Shown here: positions 43,107 to 51,858 of the stretch, piece by piece
Layout of the letters: every line of letters starts with the position of its first letter
Numbering within the stretch: position 1 is the stretch's first letter
Assembly (NCBI RefSeq): GCF_900636535.1
Contig: NZ_LR134289.1
Coordinates: 1,054,001-1,118,000, forward strand
Reading direction: 5' to 3'
DNA length: 64,000 bases
From: Chryseobacterium gleum
Lineage (GTDB): Bacteria; Bacteroidota; Bacteroidia; Flavobacteriales; Weeksellaceae
The notes under the pieces: model-generated
The model's input: only the letters and a program-made list of their open reading frames with translations
Told to the model about the DNA's origin: nothing
Database searches by the model: none
Translations under genes and position numbers: made by a program

Positions 43107-43958
43107 TTAAAATAAAAGCTTTTCATACTCCCTGAGATCATCTGAAGTGAAAAGAATCTGATGGCCAGGAGATTTATCAAATGAACGATCATGTCTGAAA
43201 TATTTTTCATAATCATCTTCATCTATGAAAATATCCATCTGGCAGTCTTTAATATAGTCTGCTTTTTCTTCATACTCCTGAATAAAAAAACCGGATTCAC
43301 TCCAGGGCTCATTATGACACCGCAGGCAATTCCTTTGATGAACAGCCTTATAACCGCATATTTCGCAATCCTGTAAGCCTTGAAATAATGCTGAAATTTC
43401 ACCTCGTCTGTCTTCGGGAAAAAGCGAAAGCGGAATCGTTTTTAAAAGCAGATAGTAATTTGGCTCCTGCCATGAAAAATAAACTACTCCCTCCTCACTG
43501 GTATAAAGCCATAATCTCTGAAGGTCATATTCAACCTCAGCTTTAATGATATTTTTAATATTCAGAATGGTCTTACGGTCTCTCCTGATATTCTGCTTGT
43601 TATCGATTTCAATAACCGGCTGCTGCTCCAGGAAATGAGTAAGGCACAATGTGGTCTGCCATGAACCTATGGTTCTCATTTTACCTTCACTGCCACAGAT
43701 TTCACAGGTTTTAACAGACAATTCTGAATATTTGTCTTTGATTTTTTTAAGTCTGTTATTAAGCGCTTCATCTTCAGAATAGGTATAGCATCTCAATCCG
43801 CCAAACTTTTCTTTTCCAAATACGTTATGCTTCGGATTCCAGCCAGCCATCGCAAATTCATACAGTAATTTCCGGATCAGTCCGTCCCATCCGGTGCTGT
43901 TCACCGAAAAATTAGTCAGGTTACGTTCTATGAAAAGGTTTATTTCTTTTTCGTTCAT
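43107..43958 (-). CDS. Hypothetical protein with two CxxC zinc clusters
   Basis: A 283-residue cytoplasmic protein. Two separate Cys clusters are seen: CEICGSEGKMRTIGSWQTTLC (about 86-106, CxxC plus a later Cys and His in CLTHF) and CEICGYKAVHQRNCLRCHNE (about 202-221, CxxC then CLRCH). Both look like treble-clef or ribbon zinc sites. The N-terminal about 80 residues hold 'GWDGLIRKLLYEFAMAGWNP' and the C-terminal about 60 are acidic. Its start codon overlaps the pepE stop by one base (TAATG), so the two are translationally coupled, though no functional link is evident. The family was not recognised. Confidence 0.72.
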   Translation of the reverse strand: MNEKEINLFIERNLTNFSVNSTGWDGLIRKLLYEFAMAGWNPKHNVFGKEKFGGLRCYTYSEDEALNNRLKKIKDKYSELSVKTCEICGSEGKMRTIGSWQTTLCLTHFLEQQPVIEIDNKQNIRRDRKTILNIKNIIKAEVEYDLQRLWLYTSEEGVVYFSWQEPNYYLLLKTIPLSLFPEDRRGEISALFQGLQDCEICGYKAVHQRNCLRCHNEPWSESGFFIQEYEEKADYIKDCQMDIFIDEDDYEKYFRHDRSFDKSPGHQILFTSDDLREYEKLLF

Positions 43959-44650
43959 TAAAGTCTGCTTCCTGCTTCAATTTCGTAAGGTTCTTTTCCT
44001 TTTTCAAAAATCCTTGTCAGTTCACTTCCCTCAACGGTTATTGAATCTCCGGTTCTTCTGATCCAGTTTCCTTCTCTGAGCCCTACCACTTTGATGTCAT
44101 TTTGGGTAAGAAATTCCCTGATGCGGGTTTCTCTGGTCTCTCCGTTATGCTTCAGATCCGGATTAGGATCCAGATAGTGCGGATTGATATTGAAAGGAAC
44201 CAGCCCCATGCAATCAAAGCTTGGCGGATATACGATCGGCATATCATTCGTAGTTTTCATATTCTGACCTCCGATATTACTTCCCGCACTACAACCCAGA
44301 TAAGCTTTTCCCCCTGAAACATTTTCTTTCAGAACAGACATCAGCCCTTCTTCATGTAATGTTTTAACCAGTAAAAAAGTATTTCCTCCTCCTGTAAAAT
44401 AACCTTTTGCCTGGTTCAGCGCTTCTGCTTTATTTTCAAATTCGTGGAGACCTTTTACTTTTATATTGATGGTTTCAAAGAAAGAACTCGCTTTTGCAGT
44501 ATAATCATCATGGGAAATACCTCCCGGGCGGGCAAAAGGAATAAACACGATTTCGTCAATACCTTTATACAATTGGATTAATTCTTCTTTCAGGTATTCC
44601 AGATATTCTCCACCAAAAAGGGTGGATGTTGAGGCTAATATGATATTCAT
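43958..44650 (-). CDS. pepE: Dipeptidase E (S51 alpha-aspartyl dipeptidase)
   Basis: A 230-residue cytoplasmic serine peptidase that removes N-terminal aspartate from Asp-Xaa dipeptides. The catalytic nucleophile lies in 'GKAYLGCSAGSNIGG' (GxSAG motif, about 115-129). Nearby are 'KGYFTGGGNTFLLVKTLHEEG', which forms the oxyanion region, and 'GLVPFNINPHYLDPNPD' with the catalytic His. The usual length for PepE. The stop codon overlaps the start of the Cys-rich gene downstream. No special regulation was seen. Confidence 0.93.
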   Translation of the reverse strand: MNIILASTSTLFGGEYLEYLKEELIQLYKGIDEIVFIPFARPGGISHDDYTAKASSFFETINIKVKGLHEFENKAEALNQAKGYFTGGGNTFLLVKTLHEEGLMSVLKENVSGGKAYLGCSAGSNIGGQNMKTTNDMPIVYPPSFDCMGLVPFNINPHYLDPNPDLKHNGETRETRIREFLTQNDIKVVGLREGNWIRRTGDSITVEGSELTRIFEKGKEPYEIEAGSRL

Positions 44651-44838
44651 ATGACGAAATTATATAGTATTAATAAAAATGAAGGACAAAGATAACCTCA
44701 AAGATGAACGAATCAAAAATTAAATTAAAAAAAACATCAATCCCGTTAATATTTTCTAAAAAAACTTAAAGCCTCTAAAATTTAAGTTTTTGTGGAATTA
44801 TTATTGAATTTTAGATTTTGACTTTAAAATATAAGATT

Positions 44839-45375
44839 ATGAAAATGAGTAAAATTAATAGCCTATTCTTAGGTTTAATACTAGCAGGGAGTGTAAGTCT
44901 TGTAAATGCACAAACAACTCAACCGGAAACTACGGCCACAGCTAGCCAGTCAGCAAATCCAACTATTGAAGGACTTAAGAAGCAGGTTGAGGCCAATCCA
45001 AAAGATACAGAATCTTTAGCAAAATTAGCAGCAGCTTACCAGGATGCATCAGACTGGACGAATGCTATTGACACCTGGAAAAAAATCTCTGTATTATTAC
45101 CGGACTGGGCTCCGTCTTATTACAGCCAGGCTTATGCCTATCAGTCTGCTAAAGATGATGCCAATGCAAAAATTGCTTATGAAAAGTATATTGCAACAGT
45201 AAAACCTGAAGAGGTAGAGCAAAATAAGAAAAACCTGGCATATGCCTATTTCTATCTTGCTTTCTCAGAACAGAAAACTTATCCAAATAAAGCTAAGGAG
45301 CATATTGCTAAATCAATTCAGTATGACCCGACCAACGAGGATGCTCTGAAACTTAGCAAAACATTAAATTCTTAG
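44839..45375 (+). CDS. Secreted TPR-repeat protein
   Basis: A 178-residue exported protein; the start at MKMSKINSLFLGLILAGSV gives a proper Sec signal peptide (cleavage after VNAQ), whereas the longer frame from 44818 begins in AT-rich leader. After a Thr/Ser-rich linker, three tetratricopeptide repeats follow (about 50-80, 84-116, 127-160): 'NPKDTESLAKLAAAYQDASDWTNAIDTWKK', 'APSYYSQAYAYQSAKDDANAKIAYEKYI' and the like. TPRs mediate protein-protein contacts; the partner is unknown. It is monocistronic with a terminator 10 bases after the stop. Confidence 0.85.
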   Translation: MKMSKINSLFLGLILAGSVSLVNAQTTQPETTATASQSANPTIEGLKKQVEANPKDTESLAKLAAAYQDASDWTNAIDTWKKISVLLPDWAPSYYSQAYAYQSAKDDANAKIAYEKYIATVKPEEVEQNKKNLAYAYFYLAFSEQKTYPNKAKEHIAKSIQYDPTNEDALKLSKTLNS

Positions 45376-45383
45376 TAACATAA

Positions 45384-45414
45384 AAAATGCCGGAAAGTTT
45401 CCGGCATTTTTGTT
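45384..45414. terminator. Bidirectional terminator
   Basis: Stem AAAATGCCGGAAA / TTTCCGGCATTTT with a GT loop, between the TPR gene and the converging DUF1905 gene. Confidence 0.85.
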
Positions 45415-45434
45415 ATCACTAATGAATACTTAAT

Positions 45435-45923
45435 TTATTCAATCTTCTTTCCAAAAAAATCGGTTTCGCCATGTAAGTGACGAATGATTTTCTCAATATT
45501 CCTCTGAATACTGGCTTCAGTTTTTAAATTATTGATATACCTTATCAGTTCATGCTTTCTTGAAGGAATCAGCTTTCCAAAGTTTTCCGTTGCCAGGCTG
45601 CTTTCTTTAATCGCCTTTTCCAGTTGAGGATGAATGGAAATACTTCTGTCAGAATCATCATACTCCAGTACGACTTCAATGATTTCTCCTATTCTTTTCG
45701 GAGAGTTTTTCAACATAATGAGGTTCACGTACAATCTCCATTCTCCCAGATATTTCATCAGGTTTTGTTTAAATTCCTTTCCGTTCACAGTTCCTTTTAC
45801 CGGGATAGGGCTTTTATTTCTGCCTGATTTTTCAAAAATCGTGTTCAGTATTTCTTCCGGAACAAATACAAAAGGGTTAATTCCTATGATTTCCAATGTA
45901 GCGGTGAAACTCTTGTTTTCCAT
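45435..45923 (-). CDS. DUF1905 / YdeI-OmpD-associated domain protein
   Basis: A 162-residue cytoplasmic protein of two parts. Residues about 1-85 match DUF1905 ('FVFVPEEILNTIFEKSGRNK', 'PIPVKGTVNGKEFKQNLMKYLGEWRLYVN'), a small beta-barrel. The C-terminal about 65 residues match the OmpD-associated YdeI helical end ('NFGKLIPSRKHELIRYINNLKTEASIQRNI'). The function of the family is unknown. The gene converges with the TPR gene and stands alone. Confidence 0.8.
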   Translation of the reverse strand: MENKSFTATLEIIGINPFVFVPEEILNTIFEKSGRNKSPIPVKGTVNGKEFKQNLMKYLGEWRLYVNLIMLKNSPKRIGEIIEVVLEYDDSDRSISIHPQLEKAIKESSLATENFGKLIPSRKHELIRYINNLKTEASIQRNIEKIIRHLHGETDFFGKKIE

Positions 45924-46119
45924 AATTCATAATTTAAAACGATCAGGCTGGACGCTAGAAGCAAAGTTAACTGTTTGATTTAAGATTAATAGAAAATTTT
46001 CTTTCCTATCTTCACTCTTTAAAACTCAAAATTCTCAAACTCTCAAACGCTCCCACTATATAACTCATATCCCGGACCCTGTAACTCAAAATTCATATCT
46101 CAGAACACAATTAATTCCC

Positions 46120-46127
46120 TATATTTG
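46120..46127 (+). promoter_or_regulatory. -7 promoter box for the aldolase gene
   Basis: TATATTTG matches TAnnTTTG, 23 bases before the ATG at 46151. The -33 is not clear. Confidence 0.45.
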
Positions 46128-46150
46128 TATCAATAAATCTATTTATCAAA

Positions 46151-46804
46151 ATGAAATTTTTTATTGACACAGCTAATTTAGAGCAAATTAAGGAAGCAAG
46201 AGATCTTGGAATTTTAGATGGTGTTACCACCAACCCTTCATTAATGGCAAAAGAAGGAATTCAGGGAGCTGAAGCCATCAAAAACCACTATAAAACAATC
46301 TGTGAGCTTGTAGACGGAGATATTTCTGCAGAAGTTCTTTCTACAACATACGAAGAAATGATCAAAGAAGGAGACGAATTAGCTGCTATTCACCCTAATA
46401 TCGTTGTAAAAATTCCGATGATCAAAGACGGAATCAAAGCTTTAAAATATTTTTCTGACAAAGGAATCAAAACCAACTGTACATTGATCTTCTCTCCGGG
46501 GCAGGCTCTTTTGGCAGCAAAGGCAGGAGCTACTTATGTATCTCCGTTCCTTGGAAGACTGGATGATATTTCTACAGATGGTCTGAACCTTATCCAGGAA
46601 ATCAGATTAATTTTCGATAACTATATGTACGAAACTGAAATCCTTGCAGCTTCTATCCGTCACTCAATGCACATCATCGACTGTGCTAAAATCGGAGCAG
46701 ATGTTATTACATCTCCACTTCCTCCGATCTTAAGCTTATTGAAGCACCCGTTAACAGACAGCGGATTGGCTCAGTTTGTTGCAGATTCTCAGAAATTGGC
46801 ATAA
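46151..46804 (+). CDS. fsa: Transaldolase / fructose-6-phosphate aldolase-type protein
   Basis: A 217-residue TIM-barrel aldolase of the short transaldolase subfamily; it transfers or releases a dihydroxyacetone unit in the pentose phosphate pathway. Visible: '[29 protein letters not shown]' (1-30, family N-terminus), the Schiff-base lysine in '[11 protein letters not shown]' (about 86), '[32 protein letters not shown]' and '[25 protein letters not shown]'. A -7 box TATATTTG lies at 46120-46127. The length suits FSA/TalC-type enzymes rather than long transaldolases; which activity dominates cannot be decided here. Confidence 0.93.
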   Translation: MKFFIDTANLEQIKEARDLGILDGVTTNPSLMAKEGIQGAEAIKNHYKTICELVDGDISAEVLSTTYEEMIKEGDELAAIHPNIVVKIPMIKDGIKALKYFSDKGIKTNCTLIFSPGQALLAAKAGATYVSPFLGRLDDISTDGLNLIQEIRLIFDNYMYETEILAASIRHSMHIIDCAKIGADVITSPLPPILSLLKHPLTDSGLAQFVADSQKLA

Positions 46805-46828
46805 TCACTGACTCTTAATTCAGATATA

Positions 46829-46860
46829 AAAATCCCGGAACGTTGTTCCGGGATTTTGTT
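46829..46860. terminator. Bidirectional terminator
   Basis: Stem AAAATCCCGGAAC / GTTCCGGGATTTT with a GTT loop, between the aldolase gene and the converging GLPGLI gene. Confidence 0.88.
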
Positions 46861-46873
46861 TTTATGTCCAATC

Positions 46874-47740
46874 TTATTTCAGCAGATCCAGTTCCAGGAT
46901 GTTGTTCTGCTTTTTAAGATCATTCTTCTTTTTTATTTCTTTAGCTTTTTGTGCTTTATCAATAGGAATCAATTTCCCGGATTCATCTATTTCCTGAATT
47001 TCAATTCCCTGAGCCACCATTTGTTTTTCACTTTTCATCGGATCTGCAAGATATTCTTTAAAGGCTTTCCGGTATTTGGCTTCCGTTATGGTAACCAGTG
47101 CATTAAACCTTTCTTTTTCTTTGGTACTCTTCCACTCATATCCGGCCGGAAGTTTTTTACTTCCTTTTAATTCATATGAATGGGTGCGGGAAGCATCTTC
47201 CATCTTTACAATCAATCCCGGAAGTCCTGAAAATTTATAAGGTCCGTCCTGGATGGGCAAATCTGCTGTAAACCACGCCGTCCATTTTCTGCCTGCGAAA
47301 TTACAAACGGCTTTCTGAGCATTAAATGTTCCTATTTTTTCTTTTTCCGGAAGGATTTTCCACGCCTGTTTTCTTTCATCCTGCACCAAATATTCATCCG
47401 CAGATAAATTGTTAAAAAAGCTCACCGAATAATCAGGATAGCTTTTCTCTACACTATAAGGAATCTTGCCTTTAAATTTGATACCGGAAAAATTGACTTC
47501 TGTACTTCCAGCCTGTAACTGTTTTTCCATAGATGCAGTCATAAGCGAATCTGATTCAAAAACATCTTTACTGTAAAACTTGGATCCTTTGGAGACAACA
47601 TCTAGAAACATTATTTCAGTTTCGGGTTTATCTTTGGCAGTAGAGTCAATACTGTATTTATATTCATAAATAAATCTCTGATTCTGGGCATTAGCTGCAA
47701 GAGCCAACAACATACTGAATGCAATAATTATTTTTTTCAT
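46874..47740 (-). CDS. GLPGLI-family secreted protein
   Basis: A 288-residue exported protein of the GLPGLI family (TIGR01200). Signal peptide about 1-18 (MKKIIIAFSMLLALAANAQ). The family-naming motif is present as 'DGPYKFSGLPGLIVKMEDAS' at about 165-184, preceded by 'QAWKILPEKEKIGTFNAQKAV' with a conserved Trp and 'GRKWTAWFTADLPIQDG'. The Lys/Glu-rich C-terminus is likely unstructured. The function is unknown; the family is common and multi-copy in Flavobacteriia and probably sits in the periplasm or outer membrane. It precedes the sugar acetyltransferase gene in coordinates and is a paralogue of the genes at 48473 and 54700. Confidence 0.92.
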   Translation of the reverse strand: MKKIIIAFSMLLALAANAQNQRFIYEYKYSIDSTAKDKPETEIMFLDVVSKGSKFYSKDVFESDSLMTASMEKQLQAGSTEVNFSGIKFKGKIPYSVEKSYPDYSVSFFNNLSADEYLVQDERKQAWKILPEKEKIGTFNAQKAVCNFAGRKWTAWFTADLPIQDGPYKFSGLPGLIVKMEDASRTHSYELKGSKKLPAGYEWKSTKEKERFNALVTITEAKYRKAFKEYLADPMKSEKQMVAQGIEIQEIDESGKLIPIDKAQKAKEIKKKNDLKKQNNILELDLLK

Positions 47741-47762
47741 GGATTATTAGTTGAAGTATTAT

Positions 47763-48329
47763 TTAGTTTTCTTTTACAATTGATTTTACAACCCTACACG
47801 GATTTCCTACGGCCACTACATTATCAGGAATATTTTTTGTAACAACACTTCCTGCTCCTATTACTGAGTTATTTCCAATAGAAACACCCGGAAGTACAAC
47901 TACATTTCCACCCAGCCATACATTATTCCCGACTTTTATTGGATGTGCATATTCCAGACCTTCATTCCTTTGCTGTGCATCCAGCGGATGACCTGCGGTA
48001 TAGAAACTACAGTTGGGGCCGATAAACACGTTATCACCAAACTCTACTCTGGCACAATCCAAAATAACCAGGTTATGATTGGCATAGAAGTTTTTTCCTG
48101 CTTTTATATTATACCCGTAATCGCACCAGAAATTAGGTTCTATGCAGATATTTTCTGGTATACTGCCAATAATTCTTTTGAGTAATTGATATCTCTTTTC
48201 TGTGTCCGAATTTTTCAGGGCATTGTACTCCTGGCATAAATCCTTACAGGCAATACGCTCCTGAATCAGCTCTTCATCATAATTGGCATTATATAAAAGT
48301 CCGGCTGCACATTTTTCCTTTTCTGTCAT
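47763..48329 (-). CDS. Maltose/sugar O-acetyltransferase
   Basis: A 188-residue left-handed beta-helix acetyltransferase of the Maa/NodL/LacA type, acetylating a free sugar from acetyl-CoA. The N-terminus 'TEKEKCAAGLLYNANYDEEL' and the repeated hexapeptides 'NHNLVILDCARVEFGDNVFIGPNCSFYTAGHPLD' and 'VGNNVWLGGNVVVLPGVSIGNNSVIGAGSVVTKNIPDNVVAVGNPCRVV' (the active His is in AGHPLD) are diagnostic. The preferred sugar cannot be read out. It lies between two GLPGLI genes on the same strand with 22- and 143-base gaps; a link is not obvious. Confidence 0.92.
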   Translation of the reverse strand: MTEKEKCAAGLLYNANYDEELIQERIACKDLCQEYNALKNSDTEKRYQLLKRIIGSIPENICIEPNFWCDYGYNIKAGKNFYANHNLVILDCARVEFGDNVFIGPNCSFYTAGHPLDAQQRNEGLEYAHPIKVGNNVWLGGNVVVLPGVSIGNNSVIGAGSVVTKNIPDNVVAVGNPCRVVKSIVKEN

Positions 48330-48418
48330 AAGATATTAAGTTGGTGTTAACTATGGAAAGGTAAGAAATTTGTAACAATTATCTTAATTGATATTCATCA
48401 CCTGCAACCTTATAAATA

Positions 48419-48452
48419 AAAAACAGAATAACATATATGCTATCCTGTTTAT
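48419..48452 (-). terminator. Terminator of the upstream GLPGLI gene
   Basis: Stem AAACAGGATAGC / GTTATTCTGTTT on the minus strand: two G-U wobbles pair only in the minus-strand RNA, so this is probably a terminator for the minus-strand gene at 48473-49375. Confidence 0.6.
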
Positions 48453-48472
48453 AGTAGAAAATATAATGATTT

Positions 48473-49375
48473 TTAGTTTACCAGATCCGGTTCAATCGGA
48501 TTGTTATCTTTTTTAAGAGCTTCTTTAGTATTTTTTTCTATTTCCCTAAGTACCTGATTAGGATCTGAGATTTCTTTGCCGTCCCCGGTTCTAACCTTGA
48601 AACTGACTTTAGTATTGCCCTCTCCATTTTTCATCAGCATTTCCCTCATATTTTTGGCAGGATCATTTACATATGCTTTCCATACCTTTTTGAACTGATC
48701 TTTTGTTACTTCAAGCTCTTTTCCTCCTATTCCCAGTACTCTCACATGATCAGGAACCTGCATTTCCGATTCAGAAGCCGGAGCATTAACGGTTTTATTA
48801 CCTATCATTGTCATAATATGGGATCCTGTGGTGTCTTCAATTTTGACAATAAGCCCGGGAAGTCCGTAGAAAACATAAGGTCCATCCTGAAAAGGAAGAT
48901 CTGTCGTAAACCAGGCTATCCATTCTCTCCCTCCAAAGCTGGTAGTGGCTTTCTGCGCCTGATACTCCCCTACTTTTTGTTTCTCAGGTAGTATTTTCCA
49001 TTCCGGTTTCTGGTCTTCTTTTATTTTATACTTATCTGTAGAAATACTTCTGAAAAGATAAGTTTTAAAATCAGGGTATTGTTTAGTTACTTTATAAGAA
49101 ACCTGTCCCGGTTTTTCTCTTCTGTTGACACTGATGTTTCCGCCACCTGCTTTCAGCTGCTTTTCAAGTTCTGCCTTTCCAGTAGAATCTGCGACAAATT
49201 TATCACGGCTGTAATAGCTTGATCCGTTTTTATCGATATCGAGCATCATCATTTCTGTCTTCACATCTTCCTTATTATTGGAATCCGGAATAAACTTATA
49301 TTCATAAAAAAATCTGTTAACCTGTGCACTGGCGAGCACTCCCAGAAACATAAAAAATAGAATTTTACTTTTCAT
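48473..49375 (-). CDS. GLPGLI-family secreted protein, paralogue
   Basis: A 300-residue exported protein, clearly paralogous to the 46874 gene. Signal peptide about 1-18 (ILFFMFLGVLASAQ). The conserved block is 'EWKILPEKQKVGEYQAQKA', 'GREWIAWFTTDLPFQDGPYV' and 'FYGLPGLIVKIEDTTG'. The middle 'LEKQLKAGGGNISVNRREKPG' matches the paralogue's 'MEKQLQAGSTEVNFSG'. The C-terminus is Lys/Glu/Asn-rich. Function unknown. It lies directly downstream of the BlaR1-like gene with a terminator in between, so it is a separate unit. Confidence 0.92.
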   Translation of the reverse strand: MKSKILFFMFLGVLASAQVNRFFYEYKFIPDSNNKEDVKTEMMMLDIDKNGSSYYSRDKFVADSTGKAELEKQLKAGGGNISVNRREKPGQVSYKVTKQYPDFKTYLFRSISTDKYKIKEDQKPEWKILPEKQKVGEYQAQKATTSFGGREWIAWFTTDLPFQDGPYVFYGLPGLIVKIEDTTGSHIMTMIGNKTVNAPASESEMQVPDHVRVLGIGGKELEVTKDQFKKVWKAYVNDPAKNMREMLMKNGEGNTKVSFKVRTGDGKEISDPNQVLREIEKNTKEALKKDNNPIEPDLVN

Positions 49376-49385
49376 AGTATATAAT

Positions 49386-49420
49386 TAAAAAGGCTTTGCC
49401 AATCTGAAACCGACAAAGCC
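49386..49420 (-). terminator. Terminator of the blaI-blaR1 unit
   Basis: Stem GGCTTTG / CAAAGCC (plus inner pairs), followed on the minus strand by TTTTT, 11 bases past the BlaR1-like stop codon. Confidence 0.75.
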
Positions 49421-49430
49421 CGATGGAACT

Positions 49431-51422
49431 TTATTTCTTTGTTTCAATTCTTACTTCCCCCTGTTTAAAATCTCCTTTTTTCTGAGTATTAACATTGACT
49501 TTCGATATGTTGCCGGTATCTAATGAATTTACATCCTCCTTAGAAACTTCCCTCCCGTCAATATAATACTTGTATTTCACATCATCATTTCCGCTTATTC
49601 TGAAGTTTTTCACCCCATTCATGGCGATGTTTCCGTTACCATCTTTTTTGATAAAATCTGCGTTCATTACGATAACATCAGGTGAAGCGTTGGTCACTTT
49701 TATAAAGGTCCCGTCTTTAAAGCTGAATGATCTTTTTTCTGCTTCTGCACGAGCTCTTTCAACCTCTTTTCTGATTTTATCCCCATCTATTCGTATTCTT
49801 ATATGTTCTTTGCGGATTCTATCTCCTTCAGCTCTTGCTTTTTCTCCCTCTGATCTTGCTTTTTCCCCTTCTAATCTGGCTCTAGCTCCTTCTGCTCTGG
49901 CACGATCACCTTCCAGAAAGGCTTTTTGTCCTTCTAGCCTCGCTCTGTCTCCTTCAATTCGTGCCTTCTCACCCTGGATTCTGGCTTTTTCACCTTCCTT
50001 CATTGCTCTTCTGGCTTCTTTCATCGCTTTACGGATTTCAGCCTTTTCTTTACCGCTCAGATCTTTGAAGTGAACAGTGTTATTATTTTTAAAATAAAAT
50101 ACTCTTGGAGCCTTCGGTGCTTTTGGAGTTCCCGGAGGAGTTCCCGGCGCATCCGGCGGTACAGGTGGGTCCGGAAAATCAACATCAATATCGAGGTTGG
50201 ACAATTCCGGCAATTCTACTTTCATATGATCCAGGGCCAGCATTTTATTTTTCCATTCCGGAGATTTGAAATATTGATCAACCAGTCTTGATGTTTCATC
50301 TCCTATTTTCCCCATTTCTGAAGCAAGAAGATTAATTTCTTCTATTTTCTTATCAAAAGCTGACGTTTCAGGTTTCAACTTACTTAATTCTTTACTTTTT
50401 TGATTAAGTTCTTTTTGAAGTTCCGCTGATTTCGCTTTTAATTTAGGTAATTCCGGTATTGGATCTTTAACTTCTTCCTGCTGTATTTTTTCAGGTCTTA
50501 CAGTGTCTTTCTTAATTTGTGAAACCGCTTTCTGAATGCTGATATTGGTTTCCTCAATTTCTCTGTTTTTCGCATTTACCAGGTAAGCAAAGGCTACTGA
50601 GAATAAAACCGGTAATGCAAAGATTCTTCGCGCATATCCGAACTTGGTTTTTGGTTTTTGTAACATCTTAAGTCTTTTTTTAAGGTTTGAACTTAGAAAC
50701 GGACTGGCAGCAGGCAACTGTGTTCCGGAAAAGTGGCTTGCTAAAAGCATCTGCGCAAATGCTTTGGTGTCCGATTGTTTTACGGCTTTTTTATCAGCCA
50801 GGTATTCGTGGATAAGATTAATTTCTTTTTTGATGATATGAAAGAACGGATTGAACCAGAAAACAGAAGTTATAATCTCGATAAAAATCTTATCAAAAGA
50901 GTGTTTCTGCTCAATATGTACCATCTCATGCTTTAAAATCTGTTTTCCAATATCAGAATGCAGGGTAATAGCATTCTTCCAGAAAAGATTTTTAAAGTAG
51001 GAAAACGGGGCTTCATTAAGATCTGTACGGTAAAAATTGATCCCGTCAAAGCTTTCTTTCTGAAACTGTTTTTTAAACTGCTGGATTTTAAAAATCCCAT
51101 AGATAAGCTTCCCTAGAAAATAGAGAGAAACCAGTCCCAGAGCTGAAAAAGTAAGGTTAAAATAAAGGTTACCATTGTCTATAGTTTTTTCTGTATTAAA
51201 ATTCTGTATCCTGTCAAGAAGCATATACATATCACTATTTACCTCGATCGTAAAATCATCTACCTTTATAAGTGGTAATAACAGCGAGATCAAAATCGCC
51301 GCCAACAGATAAAATCTGTTATAATGATGGAATGTCTTGTCCTTTAAAGACAACTGGTAGTACAAAAACGTTACACCCGAACATAAAATAATTTTTCCAA
51401 AGTATAAAAGTATTGCTTCCAT
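49431..51422 (-). CDS. BlaR1/MecR1-type M56 membrane metallopeptidase with heptad repeats
   Basis: A 663-residue sensor protease. The N-terminal about 280 residues hold four membrane helices and the M56 zinc motif HEMVHIEQKHSF (HExxH at about 163-167) with 'NLIHEYLADKKAVKQ' as the third-ligand region. After the last helix (about 270-285) come a charged helical linker, a Pro-rich stretch (about 420-440) and, at about 465-560, thirteen heptads of the form EGxRARx (for example 'EGDRARLEGQKAFLEGDRAR'). The C-terminus (about 600-663) looks like a plug-like module (YKYYIDGREVSKEDVNSLDT) that replaces the beta-lactam-sensing domain of staphylococcal BlaR1. With blaI (5-base gap) it should form a signal-driven protease/repressor pair; the inducer is unknown. 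Confidence 0.85.
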   Translation of the reverse strand: MEAILLYFGKIILCSGVTFLYYQLSLKDKTFHHYNRFYLLAAILISLLLPLIKVDDFTIEVNSDMYMLLDRIQNFNTEKTIDNGNLYFNLTFSALGLVSLYFLGKLIYGIFKIQQFKKQFQKESFDGINFYRTDLNEAPFSYFKNLFWKNAITLHSDIGKQILKHEMVHIEQKHSFDKIFIEIITSVFWFNPFFHIIKKEINLIHEYLADKKAVKQSDTKAFAQMLLASHFSGTQLPAASPFLSSNLKKRLKMLQKPKTKFGYARRIFALPVLFSVAFAYLVNAKNREIEETNISIQKAVSQIKKDTVRPEKIQQEEVKDPIPELPKLKAKSAELQKELNQKSKELSKLKPETSAFDKKIEEINLLASEMGKIGDETSRLVDQYFKSPEWKNKMLALDHMKVELPELSNLDIDVDFPDPPVPPDAPGTPPGTPKAPKAPRVFYFKNNNTVHFKDLSGKEKAEIRKAMKEARRAMKEGEKARIQGEKARIEGDRARLEGQKAFLEGDRARAEGARARLEGEKARSEGEKARAEGDRIRKEHIRIRIDGDKIRKEVERARAEAEKRSFSFKDGTFIKVTNASPDVIVMNADFIKKDGNGNIAMNGVKNFRISGNDDVKYKYYIDGREVSKEDVNSLDTGNISKVNVNTQKKGDFKQGEVRIETKK

Positions 51423-51427
51423 AGGTA

Positions 51428-51793
51428 TTAGTCTTTCTTTTTGAGTTCATCCAATAGCATTTCAAGGTCTTCCACCGTCATTTCATTTTTTTCTACCAGA
51501 AATGAAACGGCACTTTTGTAAGAACCTTTAAAATAATTTTTCACAAGGCTTTTCATGGTTTTCCCGGAATACTGTTCTTTTGAAACAAGCGGAAAATACT
51601 CATGCTGTCTCCCATGTACACGATAGTCTACAAACTCTTTGTCCTTCAATACTTTTAAAATAGTAGAGACTGTATTGGTGTGCGGCTTTGGCTCCGGAAA
51701 AAGATCAAGAACATCTTTAAGAAATCCTTTTTCTATTTTCCATAAATACTGCATTACCTGTTCTTCTGCTTTTGTTAAAGTCTGAATTTTCAT
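51428..51793 (-). CDS. blaI: BlaI/MecI/CopY-family repressor
   Basis: A 121-residue winged-helix repressor. The N-terminal DNA-binding domain is 'LTKAEEQVMQYLWKIEKGFL', then 'NTVSTILKVLKDKEFVDYRVHGRQHEYFPLVSK', the MecI signature. The C-terminal helices ('MKSLVKNYFKGSYKSAVSFLV') dimerise and carry the site normally cut by BlaR1. The start is MKIQTLTK at 51793; the longer frame begins with TTG at 51811. A consensus promoter lies at 51861-51890, and a BlaI-type palindrome TACAAATGTA overlaps its -7 box. It is the first gene of the blaI-blaR1 unit and should repress itself. Confidence 0.92.
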   Translation of the reverse strand: MKIQTLTKAEEQVMQYLWKIEKGFLKDVLDLFPEPKPHTNTVSTILKVLKDKEFVDYRVHGRQHEYFPLVSKEQYSGKTMKSLVKNYFKGSYKSAVSFLVEKNEMTVEDLEMLLDELKKKD

Positions 51794-51858
51794 ATCCTGT
51801 TCATTTATCAATTATTGATATAAAACCGTTTAATTCTATATCACTAAGAAATTAGTTA

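Noticed and set aside
49741..50030. 21-base DNA repeat as a CRISPR or satellite
   Set aside because: It is the coding sequence of protein heptads within an intact reading frame.
49570..50073. 167-residue plus-strand frame, Ser/Leu-rich with 'SPSALA' repeats
   Set aside because: It is the reverse reading of the EGxRARx repeats of the BlaR1-like gene.
51794..51811. Upstream TTG start for blaI
   Set aside because: The family starts at the Met of MKIQTLTK, and the extra six residues have no counterpart.
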